A DNA stretch of 64,000 nucleotides, taken from Ecdyonurus torrentis. Taxonomy: Eukaryota; Arthropoda; Insecta; Ephemeroptera; Heptageniidae. Below, in pieces: positions 28,269-41,705 of the stretch. A program made the translations under genes and the position numbers. Numbering within the stretch: the stretch's first letter is position 1; each line of letters opens with the position of its first letter. The DNA is taken from contig OX439132.1 in NCBI GenBank assembly GCA_949318235.1, positions 13,611,624 to 13,675,623 of the forward strand, in the 5' to 3' direction. The notes beneath the pieces are model-generated. The model did no database searches, had not been told where the DNA came from, and saw nothing but the letters and a program-made list of their open reading frames with translations.

Positions 28269-29965
28269 GTTTCAATATTCTGTTAAAAAGAGGATGATGT
28301 CTCGACTCGATCATGGTAAAAGAGTGCACATAAAACACCAACAACTCAATAACAGAAGTGTTCATATCAATTTACAAATTAATTCTTTAATATTATTATA
28401 CATAAAAAATAGTACATACTCAGATTAATAATTTTACACTTTGAGTTAAGTTGTAGAGCTGTTATATATATTTATCGTGTATTCCCGTATATCGTGCGTT
28501 ATTCTCTATTCTCTTCATATAGCACTTTATATATTTCGAGACCCACACCACACACGCAGAGTGAAGAGAGACAAACAAGAGGAGGCTGGGGATCAGTTGA
28601 CCCATGTTGACACTGGGTGTTGGTCTAGAAGCTATTAGTGTCGACTATACTATCCTTTTTAATTGTATAATGTATTAATATTATGATTTCATTCAAATTG
28701 AACCATCACTAGATATATAACTGTCAAAAGTAATCTTTTTATAATTAAAATTTATTGCTAAAATATATAAATATAATCTTAAAAGTATTAATTTATGCCA
28801 TTATTTAAATTTATGTATATAAAACGTACTTCAGACTAATTAGTATAATGAATTAAAGAAAAAACATTTAAATTTTAAATTATATGAAGATATAATATAA
28901 ATAAAATAAATTGAAAAATTTATAAAAATCTGGAAAAACCATAACGGTATTTATATATAAGATTTCTAAAAAGGAAATGACAGATATAAGTTGACATATA
29001 AATTTATTATAAGTGCCTACTTCTCACTTTAAATGAAGAGAATTTTTTAATTTACTTTTTCAATATCCAATTTAATTTACTTTTGTTTGACATTTTAATG
29101 AAGAGGATTTTTTTTTTATCAAAACATTTTATTTCTCACCACTTTATTCCATTAACATGAGGATGGAAAAAAAATAATAAGAGAGAGAAAGAAAGAGAGG
29201 GGAAAAGCTTGATCAGGAGCCGGTAAAAGAATAAAATGCTATGTTTAGATGTACGAAACGAGTGACTCAAGTACTTGTTTTTTGGTACTTCATTCATTTG
29301 CCATCAAGACTGCGGTGGAGGCTGATGCTGGCGCGGACAGACGTCCAAAGTCAAGTGCCCATTAGACAGAACAAAAAAAAAAAAAATAATAATAATACAT
29401 ATATAAAAACTTGTTCTAGAAAAAGATCTAAAAAATTTATAAATAAAATATATTTCTACTGTGTGTAAAAATGTAGATCCTTTCATAAGATTGGGGAAAA
29501 AATGACATTTCCTTATTATGATCTGTTACATTTGGAATCTTTTGTTTTGACAGATGAAAACATTTTTAAAGTGAAGCAAAAATCTTTCAAAACACTCCAA
29601 TATAGAAGAGGTGTGCCATCTGACGTAAAAATAAAGGTACAGTAAGAATACACAACTTTTGCAATGCTGGTCGATTTTGCAAAAGGATTAAGTACTATAA
29701 TCTATAAGAAAAAAACAGTAAATCCAAAAAAGTGTGAAAATTATAATAATTATTTACTTTTCCTTATATTGCTATATGTGTATAAATATAGAGTAAATTT
29801 CTTTTGAAAACATATAATTATGGAACTAAATATATACAATACATAATTTCTGAGAAATCTCACGCTTTAAAATTATATTTCTTAGCACTCATTCAAAATT
29901 AATATAGTATTTTAAACTATCGCTTCAATGAAATTACTGGCGGCGTCAAAAACCTCTTCTTTCAA

Positions 29966-29969
<4 letters not shown>

Positions 29970-30032
<63 letters not shown>
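29970..30032. repeat. microsatellite (TC)n, 63 bp
   Basis: About 31 TC units. Confidence 0.97.
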
Positions 30033-30035
<3 letters not shown>

Positions 30036-30335
30036 CACTATACTCTAACATTTACGTATACAGTACATGAGCATCAAAATGAAGTAAGAAGGCGTCAAAG
30101 TCAACAGGCGCCTCACGTCAAGGAAAGACAAAAGAAAGCCGACAAAAAACACATCAAGACTTCAAAAAAAAAAAAAAAAAAAGTCAAAAGCATTTTGAAG
30201 AAGAGTGAAAGAAAATGCTTGTGAAGTTTTTCTCATGTCTAAAAACGCATCTCTCAACATTGGGCTGCCCATCTTATTTTCTTGATGGCTTCCACATTAC
30301 ACACACGGGCGGTCGGATGGATAGGGCCCGCGTGG

Positions 30336-30357
30336 CTCTCTCTCTCTCTCTCTCTCT
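30336..30357. repeat. microsatellite (CT)n, 22 bp
   Basis: 11 CT units. Confidence 0.95.
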
Positions 30358-31248
30358 GCTTTACTCTCAGCATATCAACATAAGGAGAACGTCTATCAAC
30401 AACTATATGAAGATCACTCTCTACGTGCGCTCTCTTCAAAGGAATAATAAAAAAAAGGCACATACAAAGTGAGAGAAAACGGTTTTGAACACACACATCA
30501 CATCAAACTATACTTTATAACATCATGGCAGGCTATAACCCCCAAGAATATACCATGTGGCGCCCATCAAGATTGCTTTTGCTATATAATATATATAGGT
30601 ACCTCATATTTGATATATCCCTTTTTCTATATAATAACATATATATACACAAAACATATATTTAACGTCATTTTATACCATCCTTTTTTTGATTTGTGAG
30701 AACATCAATTCTGACATAATAAAACAACATCAAAGTCAAATCTTTTTTTGACATAAATATAATTAAAATTAAACAAATCATATATTACTACAACTCATAC
30801 GTATAAAATAAATCACAAAGTAAATTATATAGTAATATTTTTTAAATAATTGAAGGCCTAAATTCAAATATTTTTCTTCTTTGAAATAAAATATTATACC
30901 TTATTCTATAAATGTCTCAAATTTCCTCTTTTTATATATATATATATAAAAATAAATAAATGACAGGATAAGGGGAGTAAAATGAAGCGTTAATTGTGCT
31001 AATTCGAGTTAAGAATTAGAGAACAAACAAATTGCTGTGAAACATATAGAGAAAAAAAAAGTCGGTAAAACACAGAGCAACGCAATCTGTTCAACTCTTT
31101 TTTATTATTATTATTCAAAGCATTTTTCAGTTCTTTTTCTATATGTGTTTAAATTTTTTTTATGTTTTATTTCTCTAGTTATATGAGTGAAGGAAGCCGC
31201 CTCACCAAAGTGTGTGAATGATGCTCATAAAACTGAACGTCCAATTAG

Positions 31249-31255
<7 letters not shown>

Positions 31256-31305
<50 letters not shown>
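31256..31305. repeat. poly-A, 50 nt
   Basis: 50 uninterrupted A residues, the longest homopolymer in the window. It could be the tail of an old retroposed RNA, but no target-site duplication or recognisable upstream body was found. Confidence 0.95.
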
Positions 31306-31308
<3 letters not shown>

Positions 31309-31368
31309 GTGAGCAGAAACCTTGGGATGTTCTCTTATAATTCCCTCCAGGGACAAACATAATCAAAA

Positions 31369-31373
<5 letters not shown>

Positions 31374-31405
<32 letters not shown>
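31374..31405. repeat. microsatellite (CT)n, 32 bp
   Basis: 16 CT units. Confidence 0.95.
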
Positions 31406-31409
<4 letters not shown>

Positions 31410-32500
31410 GATCTATGCAGTGATAGTTGCTATACATTATAATTTGTTTTATTTGTTATATTCTTATAACAAATGATAATATTTTCTTGTGAGTTTTGCT
31501 ATTTATTTGTGTAAATAATTTATGATAATATTGAAATGACAAACACACCTATATACATAATTAATTTTAAAAAATTATATTGGTAAAATTTCATAATTTT
31601 TTTATTACTATTCCTTAGGCTATATTAACGAACATTATAAAGCAAATACGTGAAAGTAATTAAAACAAAAATTTGTTGATATATTTTATTTGTATAAATA
31701 AAAATATCTATAATGAGTATAATATATAAAAGTTCATATACACACATTAACTTCTTATATACACAATACAAAAAACATTATTATTATTATTCTACTCACA
31801 TGATAATGTAAGCTGTTACATACATAATTTAATACGTAAAGGGCATTGATAGTTCGCCGTAGTGACTTATAAAACATGACAATGCAAACTGGACATACGT
31901 ACGTCATAAGTCAAAGCCAAAAAAAAAAAAAAAAAAATCATTATGCATATGTGTTTGTCTCTCTTGTGTATATGGTCGTCAAAATGTTACTTGCTGGCTA
32001 TATGCTCTTGCTTTGCCTCTGTATACTTGCTTGCTTGCTTATATATACTTGCACGGAAGTCGGCACTCAATACGTCATTACACTTGATGGATCACTTCAT
32101 TGTTAACACCAAAGTTCATAACAAAGGCAAAAAAGCCGACACAAAGATGGCGACGTGCCGTAATATAACGTGATTGTCATTGATATTAGCTTTTGGTCAC
32201 TCGTTCTTTTTATTGTAATCAAAGAGAGACAAGTGTTCACAGAGAGAAAAAAAAAAGAGAGGGAGAAGAATAAAAACTGGTTTGTATAATACTAAATTGA
32301 CAACCAAAAGTTTGCAAAGAGAAAAAAAAATTGCAAAAATTAATGCCAAATTTTTACTTGTCTGCAGAAAATTTGCCTTTGTTCAACAATGGAGGTTATC
32401 GGTGGTATATAAAAAATTCTTAAAAATTTCCTGTCTTAAAACAAGTAAAATTATGTCTAGTATTTCTCATTTAAATATATCCGGAATTGGTGTATAATTT

Positions 32501-32504
<4 letters not shown>

Positions 32505-32533
<29 letters not shown>
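32505..32533. repeat. poly-A, 29 nt
   Basis: Uninterrupted A tract. Confidence 0.95.
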
Positions 32534-34118
32534 CGACGTTTTCCTCCCCTTAAGCGTATTGTTAAATTAGAGAGCCCATACCTTTCCCGTATACCAATAA
32601 GCTTATTCTTGCTATGAAAACCACAACTTGCAAAAAAAAAAATGTATCAACTTTGTTTAACATTTCTGTACTTATTTTGGTGATAGAAGCCATAACTATA
32701 TATATAATATAAACTTGCAAACATAAGAATTTTATATAATATATACAATTGCGTGTATCACCTTTTTTTTTCTTCAAAATGTATATATGTTTGTTATTGT
32801 AAAATGATTATACAAATAACAAAATTTTTAATTTATTTGATTTGCAACTCACATATATAATATAAAATATGATTGTTTATGAGGTGTGCTTGAAGACATC
32901 TATATAAGAGATATCACGTCATCGCATGTGGCACGGGAAGTTGCGTTTGCAGCTTTACAATATTATTTCATATGTTATATAGTAGTACGTGTATAGTTAT
33001 ATTATTAGCTATAAAAAAAAATACAAGCAAACAGGCAAAAGGCGGCTAGGATCAAAAATAAAAAATACTCCTTTATGTCTTATAAACATACATAACAAAA
33101 CGCTTGCCTAAAACTAAAAAGTCGTAAATCACAGTATAAAGCTAGTGAATATTAATTAGTATATACTTTTGTTTCTTATATATATACACAACCAGAAAAG
33201 GATTTGAAAAATAACATGCACAAAAGTGACAGCACTATAAAAAAAAGTTTTCTTGTTTCATTATATTTAAAACCATATTAATAAAATACAATAAGTAAAT
33301 ATACAATTGATTAACTAATATGCTTTTTGAATTCAAATTATTTTTTTAACTATAATTCTTGAAAATTGCGTATGTATATACGGCGTGATCGTGTAAATAA
33401 TATTAATAGAGTTTGAATATAGTTAAATAAAATGTTGATCTTGATATTTTGACACCAAAATGTGTGAATATCATAAAAATAAAATGGTTTCATAAGAAAT
33501 ATATACTTTCATTTAATTTGTTTTATATTTAAATATATAAAATATTAAAATATTTTCCCATGCAACTCTCTCATGTTATCATTTGTATAAAAACAATACA
33601 TGGAAACATTTTCTTAGAAAAGCTTGGCAATGAATGTCATAATATACAGTATTAAAAAAAAAAAAGTGACATAAAGTACTCGTAGCATGTGAAGCAACAA
33701 ATCTGGCTTATTTCATGCACAAGAAACTTAAAGATGAGACAAGCAGACAGACAGAAAAAGAGGGAGGGAAAGGGAGAAAGGGTGTAAATATGGCTACTAA
33801 ATGTTGCTTTTCTGTCATAGATAGTATGTAGATAGAAAACAGACAAAGCTGTCTGTCGTATAAGTCATAATAAAACGATGAGTAAGATGTACAGAAGTCT
33901 CACATTCTGGTGTGACAAGATAAAAAACAGTTGTTGTGTGTATAGCGCCTGGAGAGTAGGCAGCAAGACTTGTGTATATGTAGTACTGGTTGCATAGCTA
34001 CTAGGATACTTGCACGAATAAAAACAAGAGGTAATAAATTCGAGGGCTTTGTACATAATTGTTATTTTGTTAATTTTTTTAGTATTATTATTTGACTATT
34101 TTTTTAATTTTTCAAGAA

Positions 34119-34121
<3 letters not shown>

Positions 34122-34199
<78 letters not shown>
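34122..34199. repeat. microsatellite (TC)n, 78 bp
   Basis: 39 TC units. Confidence 0.97.
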
Positions 34200-34203
<4 letters not shown>

Positions 34204-34279
34204 TAAGTCCCGAGGCTGAGTAGGTTGAGTGTCTGCAAATTTTTTATACTCAACAATGTTCGCATTTTTTAACACATGA

Positions 34280-34283
<4 letters not shown>

Positions 34284-34308
<25 letters not shown>
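34284..34308. repeat. poly-T, 25 nt
   Basis: Uninterrupted T tract. Confidence 0.95.
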
Positions 34309-34316
<8 letters not shown>

Positions 34317-35142
34317 TATATTTTTTTAAAAAGTAACACATAGAAAACGAAATAATATAAAATAATATTCAGAAGACACTCCATGTTTCAAAATAAATCA
34401 AAAGAATTTGTGTTTTATATTAATTACCACGTTATTGCTATATAAACACTGACGTATATATATAATAAATATTTTAATATATGTGAGTCATCAAACATTT
34501 TCATGTGCCAATAGCCAGAAGTTAAACACGTACACCTATATAATATGTAATCAAGAAAAATAGTGGGATTTTAATTTATAATACTTACAGAAGAAAAAAA
34601 AATCTATGCGATGCTAAAAGACTAACCTAAATGTATTCACAAGTCCCTTATAAGATAAAAATACATTTATCGTTTCAGCAAATAACAAAAAAATTAGCAT
34701 AAAAATTATTTATCCTGTCAACTTCCTTTGACATAAACGTTTCATCATACGCAAGAAATATATAGGCAATTATGTATAAACATGAAAAAAAAATTAAATA
34801 CACACTCACTTTATCCTTATAAAGTGATAGAAGAAAAAAATGTGTGAAAATAATTAGAAAAAAATATATAATAATAATTATATATTATTATTCAAAGTAA
34901 GTTAAATAAAAATATTGATCAAATAATTCATATATTCAAGGTGTAAGCTATAATAATTTATATATGTGACACATTATTTTCATATACTATGTTATTAAAA
35001 TTGAAAGATTTAATTAAATATATGTGTAAAAAAAAAGGTGAGAGATTAGGATTTTATAAATATGGTTATATAGTATATATAGTGGTGATGAGTGGATATT
35101 AATAATATACATAAATATTCAAGCTTGCGATAGAGCGTGTGA

Positions 35143-35146
<4 letters not shown>

Positions 35147-35201
<55 letters not shown>
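35147..35201. repeat. microsatellite (GA)n, 55 bp
   Basis: About 27 GA units. Confidence 0.97.
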
Positions 35202-35205
<4 letters not shown>

Positions 35206-36050
35206 CATTAATGTACAGTGTTGAAATGAAAATTCATTAGCATTTTGCATCATTATTATTACTTGTTTTAACATATTTCTGATGAGAGACATTTTTTTTT
35301 CATACATATAATAAATTATGAGTGACAGAGTAATGATAAATGAAACATCATTCAAAAATATGTGATTATTATTATTTTTAATTATACCAATATTTTTTCA
35401 CTTGTATGCCGAAATAAAAATAAATTAATTAAATATTCTGACAATTTAAAAATGTATAAAAAAATTATATAAAGTTATATTATTCATATTTAAATTTTTT
35501 TTTAAATATATATTTTTTTTATATAAATATTATTTCGATATGGATGGTTTATAATTATAATTTTTATTAAACAAATTAAAGGTGTCAAAAATATATGGTA
35601 TATATTAGCAAATTACCTCGTTAGTGTCTATTGGAATGAATTATTTATTTTTTTATATAATTATACATGCAAGATTTATTTTATTGTAAATTGAATTTTT
35701 ATTTCAATTATATTTATTATTAACTTATAAAAATTTAAATGTGTATAAAAATATTTTATGAATACTAATTAGTATTATTTTATAATAATTTATCTATTCT
35801 GATATTTAAAATTCTGTGTTTACTCAATATTTGTATTTTTTTTTATATATAGTTTTCTCTACAATATGTAATAGCTTTTAAATTTCATGTTATTCGGTTC
35901 CTTTTTCCATTTAGATCAATTTTATTTGTCCATGCAATGTCCACATCTTTATATAAATAGTTTTAATTAATGCTTTTTTAGTTTCTAGCAAATATATTAT
36001 AAGGGATCATTTTAACAAGTAAATTTTTGTATAAGCAATCATTTCCTCCT

Positions 36051-36061
36051 CCCCCCCCCCC
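36051..36061. repeat. poly-C, 11 nt
   Basis: Uninterrupted C tract in AT-rich DNA. Confidence 0.9.
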
Positions 36062-37189
36062 TTTTTTCAATATTACTTGTTACTTTTTTTTCTGCATAAA
36101 AATTGTACAGTTACTTTAAATTAAGTGCATATATGTACACATATTTAACTTCAAAGCAATACATCTTATTAAATAACGGATATTTTATTTTGTTAACACC
36201 TGATCATTTTTTAAAATGTTAAAAACATAATTTTTATCTCTCTCGATCCCTCTCTTTCAATTTTTCCCATACCTATATATTATATAAAAAAAAGTAATTA
36301 ATAGTAGTTAGCGTATTGTTGTTGGTATATTTCGCCATGTCACGAGGTGAACTAACGATGTGCACCTCACACAAACATAATATATAAATAAAAAAGAGAA
36401 CGCGGCGTCACTCACTCACCACTATGCAATTTGAAACAAACGAATGACGATGAAATGTCAGTTGCGCGGTGTGATGAAGATTGATGAAAGAATGATCATT
36501 AGGTTTAATGATGCCCAAACTGCTACTAGGGTAAAATTAGCACTCAAATATTGGACAAGGTAAAACTTCATATTATTATTATTATTATAAAGTAAATTAA
36601 TTATATTGTTATAAAAATATATACTGTATATATATAAGGTAATATTATATGTAAGGTATAACTTAAATTGTATTTTTCAAAGAATCAATTAAACAGATGT
36701 CATAACTTGACTTGAGTATATAGTTGTTATACAGTCATTAAATATATAATAAAATGTTACGATATGACAAATGGAATGTTTTCTATTTTTATTTTTTTTT
36801 TTAAATTAAGTCATTAAAATAGTTTCCAGTATTTTTTTTTAAAACATGTGACAATGAGCTACTTTTCACTGTATAAGAGAAGTTATTATATATGAAAATT
36901 AAAGAGTAATGCAGTTTATAATATTAAAAGTCATGCTGGAAATTTTATAAATTCTATACCATATACGCGACAAAACGTGTATAAAATCATTCTTTGGCGC
37001 TAATTTTTTCATATAAAATAACATGTTTCTTTTTTTGTTTTCATTTTAATATGATAGGGGGTGGAAATCTATTCTGTCTTGTTAACATGTTATGATTGTA
37101 TATGGCAGTATGATAGACAAGCATTTGATTGATATATCTAGGGTGACTCAGGGAGGTCTTTGGTAATTTTTAACAAGCCTCAAGCAGCT

Positions 37190-37213
37190 AAAAAAAAAAA
37201 AAAAAAAAAAAAA
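37190..37213. repeat. poly-A, 24 nt
   Basis: Uninterrupted A tract. Confidence 0.95.
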
Positions 37214-40200
37214 TGGCTCTTGTATTATGGTGTCTGTTTGTCGGCAAACTTCAAAGGATGTATCATCAAAAAAGAAATACTATATAAACTTATACAAACT
37301 ATAGTTTACACACCGGAAGTTATATAAAATTAAATTTTTGAGGTTATTTGATATATTTCAAATTAAAATCATAAAAAAAAGTATATAATTTTTATATTGA
37401 CTTAAGATTTTTTTTCCTCCAATCAATATATTTTTTATAATGTTTGGCAATAATATACTATATATAGCTGGCATGCAAAAAGTATACGACATTACGTTTA
37501 TATATTGTATTGGACTACATTTTTGCATCACTGGACTGAGAAAAGACTAAACGTATATATAAGGGTGACATGAGTTGCTGGGGTGTATACACAAATATGA
37601 TGAAAAAACAAAACAACAAAAAGTTTCTTATATAAAAAAATTACTTTGATGTCATGTTGTGTTATACATTAGAAATCTGTCATAATATTTTTATTTTTTT
37701 TCTTTGATATCTTTCCCCTTCCATTTCCTTTCATTCAAATTTGACAGACAGTGAACAAGTAATTTTTTTCATTAAAAGAGAAATTATAGTTTAAATTAGT
37801 TAATTATGTTAAAGGGAAATCTGAAAAATATAATATATTATTTCAGAATTCATATATTTATTTTTGCAAATCATAATTTTTCATAGAATTAAAGATTATG
37901 TTCAATGCTTTTTATATTTTAAAAACACGTCTGTAATATTTAGAAGGAAGAAATTTATTATTATATTAAAGGAAGTTACAGATGACATAAAATATATAAG
38001 TATATATGATTTAATTAATTGGCAATTTTCATTACAAAACTTGATGAGATAATTATAAATAAAAGATATACAAACGCTATAATAAATATAAAAAAATATT
38101 GCAAGTAATTATACAAATTGTCCTAATTACACATATAGTAACTTAATGCGGCAATTAACACATGACTTTACAATTTTTATAAAAATTTATATTATAGTAT
38201 TTATAAGCAGAAGCTATTAAATAACATAAACACATATATACTCTTTTTTTTGTCTATATCAGTCATTATTATATAACCAGTCAAAACATTTAGCATTTGC
38301 AAAAATATGTGTATGTGTATTTAACAGAAAAAAAAAGTATGTTTAGTGCTGTCAAAATAAAAAGAAAAGAAAGTCATCTATACAACAAGGGAGGAGAAAG
38401 AGGTTTTGTTTCTTTCATCTTTGCCGACTATATATGGCATCCATGTGATAAAAGTCGGCAGATCTTTATATTGTACAAGGGGGATGTACTTAGCTGCAAT
38501 ATTATATTATTATATAGCTCGTGGTCATTACAATTTTAGCATGCAAAGAAATTTTCAAAAATATAAATTTTATAATACACACTCTCTATTATGGCGCCGA
38601 TTTTTACAATATGAATGAAATTACTTTTTATAATATACATATATTATGTATGGGATTAGTGTTGACAAAAAAAAAATAATAAAAAAAATCACCATAGGAA
38701 AAAAGGGACATAAAAAGAGAATTTGAGTAGATTTTTATAAGATTTCCAGAAGGTCTATCTATATAATTTTCATTGCGGGATATACAATTTCTTTTTTTTT
38801 TTTATATATATATTGGTCCTTTGAGATAGGGATTTTCATTCTTATACTCTGTACACATATCACACTGTAAGTATAATATATAACTATAGAGAGAGAAAAG
38901 CAAGCACATGCTACAATTGGCATTGTGGGTTGGATTTGTTGCCAGGGGGTTATAAACTATATTGTCGGTAACATCTCCACACGTATTTTATTGTTGTCAA
39001 GATCAGGCGGTACTTTAGAAGTGGGAATTTTTTTAACAGGTAATATTGTTAAAACTTTTATAATAAGAGGTGTTTGTTGTAATTTAAGGTGGTCTTATAT
39101 TTATGATGTCTAATATAATTTATTATCAAATAAGAATTATTAAATTATTAAAGTAATTGATTTTTTTTCTCGATATGTGTTTTACAAAAATATAATAGGC
39201 TGCAAATATATAGGGCATCTTTTCATGCATACAATATAGAAACTATAAATAAAATTGTCTAATTCAAAGTATATCTTATGTGCACGTAAATATTAAATTG
39301 CAGCTCCTATATATCAAACGGATTTTTCCGTTCACTTTTTATTAGAAAAAAAAATCTCAAGGGATACATATAAGAGAACAGAAAAAAAAAGAAGAAGTTA
39401 AAAACGTTATCCACCCTCGATGCAATTTGATTCATAAAGAAAATACGTGAAAAAAGCTTTGGTGGTCTTTCTATATAAGATGATTGCTTTCCCTAGTTGC
39501 TGGTTATAAAAAGTGGCTCTTTATTTTACCTTTTATGTGGGTGTAGTAGTGAGAGACAGACAGACAGGATCAATCGGCAGGCCACAACCCTATAGCCATA
39601 CCAGACCTCATTGCCAATAAAATGTGAACGAGTACTGCTATATAGTAAGGTCTCTTGGGATGTCTGCCTTCTTGCTATATGTCTTTCTCACCCTGTACTT
39701 GACTTTATGTCCAAGCCGACAAAAACAAAAACCCTTCAACAATAAAAACAGTTAAAAATATAATAATAAAGATGCTGATATCGGAACCGTGGGAAATATG
39801 ACAGGCGCCAGGGTAAATAAAATATATATATGTTTATTGTACTTAAAAAACGGAACTTCACATACAGTACATAGTTTTCTGGCTATATAACAGGACCTTT
39901 TTAAAAAAATAAAAAAAGGTTTTATCTTGCTAAAAAAAATTTGGTTTATAGAAATTCTAACGGATCCCTCGTCTCAACAACAAAAAATCTTTTAAATATG
40001 CATATATATATATAAATATAAAATACTTTAAACGACGAAACTTGAATAATATATTTTACACAAAAAGCATTACAAATTTAATATTATATTTTAAATATGA
40101 AACTATAATTATTTGAAACTTCCAACAAAATAATTTCTCAGAGTAATAAATAAGTCTTCTATATAATAGAGTCATTAAAACTGTAATTTGAAATATTGTA

Positions 40201-40545
40201 AAACATAATTTTGCTATAAAGACTTGTAAATTTTTGAAATAATATAAAAAATTGATTGTTTTAAATCATGCACAAGAAAAAGAGTTATTACGTTTGCATG
40301 ATAAAAAGTAGTAACTATAATATACAAAACATAATAAAAACTAAAAGAAAAAAAGTTTTAAGTTTCTTTTAGGCGTACAAAACGACTTATTATCGCTTAG
40401 ACTGAAAAATATATACAAAAAATATTCATATAGCACACGCATATAAACATTCGTAATTCGTATCGTATTTGTCTTGCCATTTTTTATAACACCTAAAATA
40501 TAATGTTTACGACAAAAAAAAAACATTACAATTTTGGCTTAATGT

Positions 40546-40553
40546 TATAAAAC
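40546..40553. repeat. left target-site duplication of the hAT-type element
   Basis: TATAAAAC lies immediately before the CAGGGG end and is repeated exactly at 42729-42736 after the right end. Confidence 0.85.
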
Positions 40554-40582
40554 CAGGGGTTCAGACCCGTCACAAAAATTAT

Positions 40583-40747
40583 CGGGTCCGCGGACCCGGG
40601 TCCGGGTCCTGAAAAAAAATTGTCGGGTCCGCGGAGCCGGGTCCGGACCCTTTAAATTTTTTTTCGGGTCCGCGGAGCCGGGTCCGGACCCGTCAGTTTT
40701 TTTTTTCGGGTCCGGGACCCGGCTCCGGACCCGATCAAAATCTTCAT
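40583..40747 (+). repeat. 41-bp CpG-rich minisatellite, left array of the hAT-type element
   Basis: Units start at 40583, 40624, 40665 and 40707, so the period is 41-42 bp. The core reads CGGGTCCGCGGAGCC followed by CGGGTCCGGACCCG (a perfect 14-bp palindrome) and a T-rich spacer. It is extremely CpG-rich compared with the AT-rich surroundings. Confidence 0.85.
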
Positions 40748-41630
40748 ATGGGTCCGGGTCCGGGTCCGAGGTTGTTATATAAATTTGTAAAATTAACTTT
40801 AAAATTAATTTGAGATTGTGAATCTAAAAAAGAATGCACAATTTTTTTTAGATAGAATAACAAATAAATATTTTTTCAGTATAATATATGCTTTATTGAT
40901 TTTTTGTTTCCACTTAAAGCCCTTGTTAACTTACTTTTTTATCATTTAGAATTTAGAATAATAGACTGATAATTACCATACCTTATTATCCATGAATTAG
41001 ACACCATCACGTTGATTTTGTATTTATTTTCATTTATTTTACTTTTTGCGGTTATATCACGTATCTGACGTCACAATGTACCGATGTAACTTGAGGGAGG
41101 GGCTTAAATTTATCACGTGACCAGAGCGGTGACTGTGATTGGCGGTGGTACAGTGTGACGTCATATACGTGATAGAACCGCAAAAAGTAAAATAAACGAA
41201 AATAAATACAAAATCAACGTGATGGTGTCTAATTCATGGATAATAAGGTATGGTAATAATCAGTCTAGTATTCTAAATGATAAAAAAGTAAGTTGACAAG
41301 GACTTTAACAAAGTGTTATTTATTTCTGCTTAAAAACAGCTTGTCAGTCATATTCTATGCACACAAATCTATAATAGCTAATATCACAAGCTTTTAGTCA
41401 GACATAATATTTAAAACAATAGGAATAAAAACATATTATAATAGTCAAAATCACAATTTTGATTTACAACACAAGTCATTTTTTTATTTAATGTGTTTGT
41501 TCTGATCAACATTATGTCATTTATTTTTTCATTAGTCTTTTTTTTTTCAAAGTCGGGTCCGGGTTTTCGGACCCTTTTTTTTTAAAGTTCGGGTCCGCGG
41601 AGCCGGGTCCGGACCCGTCAATTTCTTTTT
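40707..41630 (+). repeat. 924-bp internal repeat, copy 1
   Basis: This is the first copy of a 924-bp segment that recurs immediately downstream at 41631-42554. Several landmark words give the same offset of 924, including the minisatellite unit start (40707 and 41631) and the word CATTAGTC (41530 and 42454). Reading both copies side by side I found no difference. The exact edges are arbitrary because the junction lies in the 41-bp minisatellite, so the duplication could have arisen by unequal exchange between minisatellite units. Confidence 0.92.
40914..41308. repeat. large inverted repeat (foldback core), copy 1
   Basis: The left arm at about 40914-41082 and the right arm at about 41147-41308 are imperfect reverse complements around a 64-bp centre. 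Paired landmarks include ATTATCCATGAATTAGACAC against GTGTCTAATTCATGGATAAT and the TGACGTCA octamers at 41066-41073 and 41156-41163. The outer edges read CACTT...AAAGCCCTTGT on one side and ACAAGGACTTTAAC...AAGTG on the other, so this may once have been a separate foldback miniature element inserted in the hAT-type element. The 64-bp centre contains TCACGTGA and an inverted CCAAT box (GATTGG). No reading frame is seen. Confidence 0.85.
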
Positions 41631-41705
41631 CGGGTCCGGGACCCGGCTCCGGACCCGATCAAAATCTTCATATGGGTCCGGGTCCGGGTCCGAGGTTGTT
41701 ATATA
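41545..41705 (+). repeat. 41-bp CpG-rich minisatellite, middle array
   Basis: Units start at 41590 and 41631, at the junction between the two 924-bp copies, and variant GGGTCC/GGACCC words lie on either side. The array sits exactly where a misaligned exchange would create the duplication. Confidence 0.8.

Larger units (their letters stand above)
28269..34121. other. no gene recognised; AT-rich DNA with GC-richer patches
   Basis: Patches near 28550-28650, 29270-29360 and 30080-30340 have more balanced composition, but they yield only frames of 60-98 codons without known motifs. One frame at 29928-30224 is half (Ser-Leu) from the CT array and half Lys-rich. I do not call a gene. Confidence 0.55.
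34310..40545. other. no gene recognised; AT-rich DNA
   Basis: The frame at 38925-39113 (62 codons) has a less biased composition than most, but no recognisable motif. A GC-richer patch at about 39540-39720 has stop codons in every frame I read. Confidence 0.55.

Noticed and set aside
38925..39113. 62-codon frame with less biased composition
   Set aside because: Short and unrecognised. It could be part of an exon, but I see no support.
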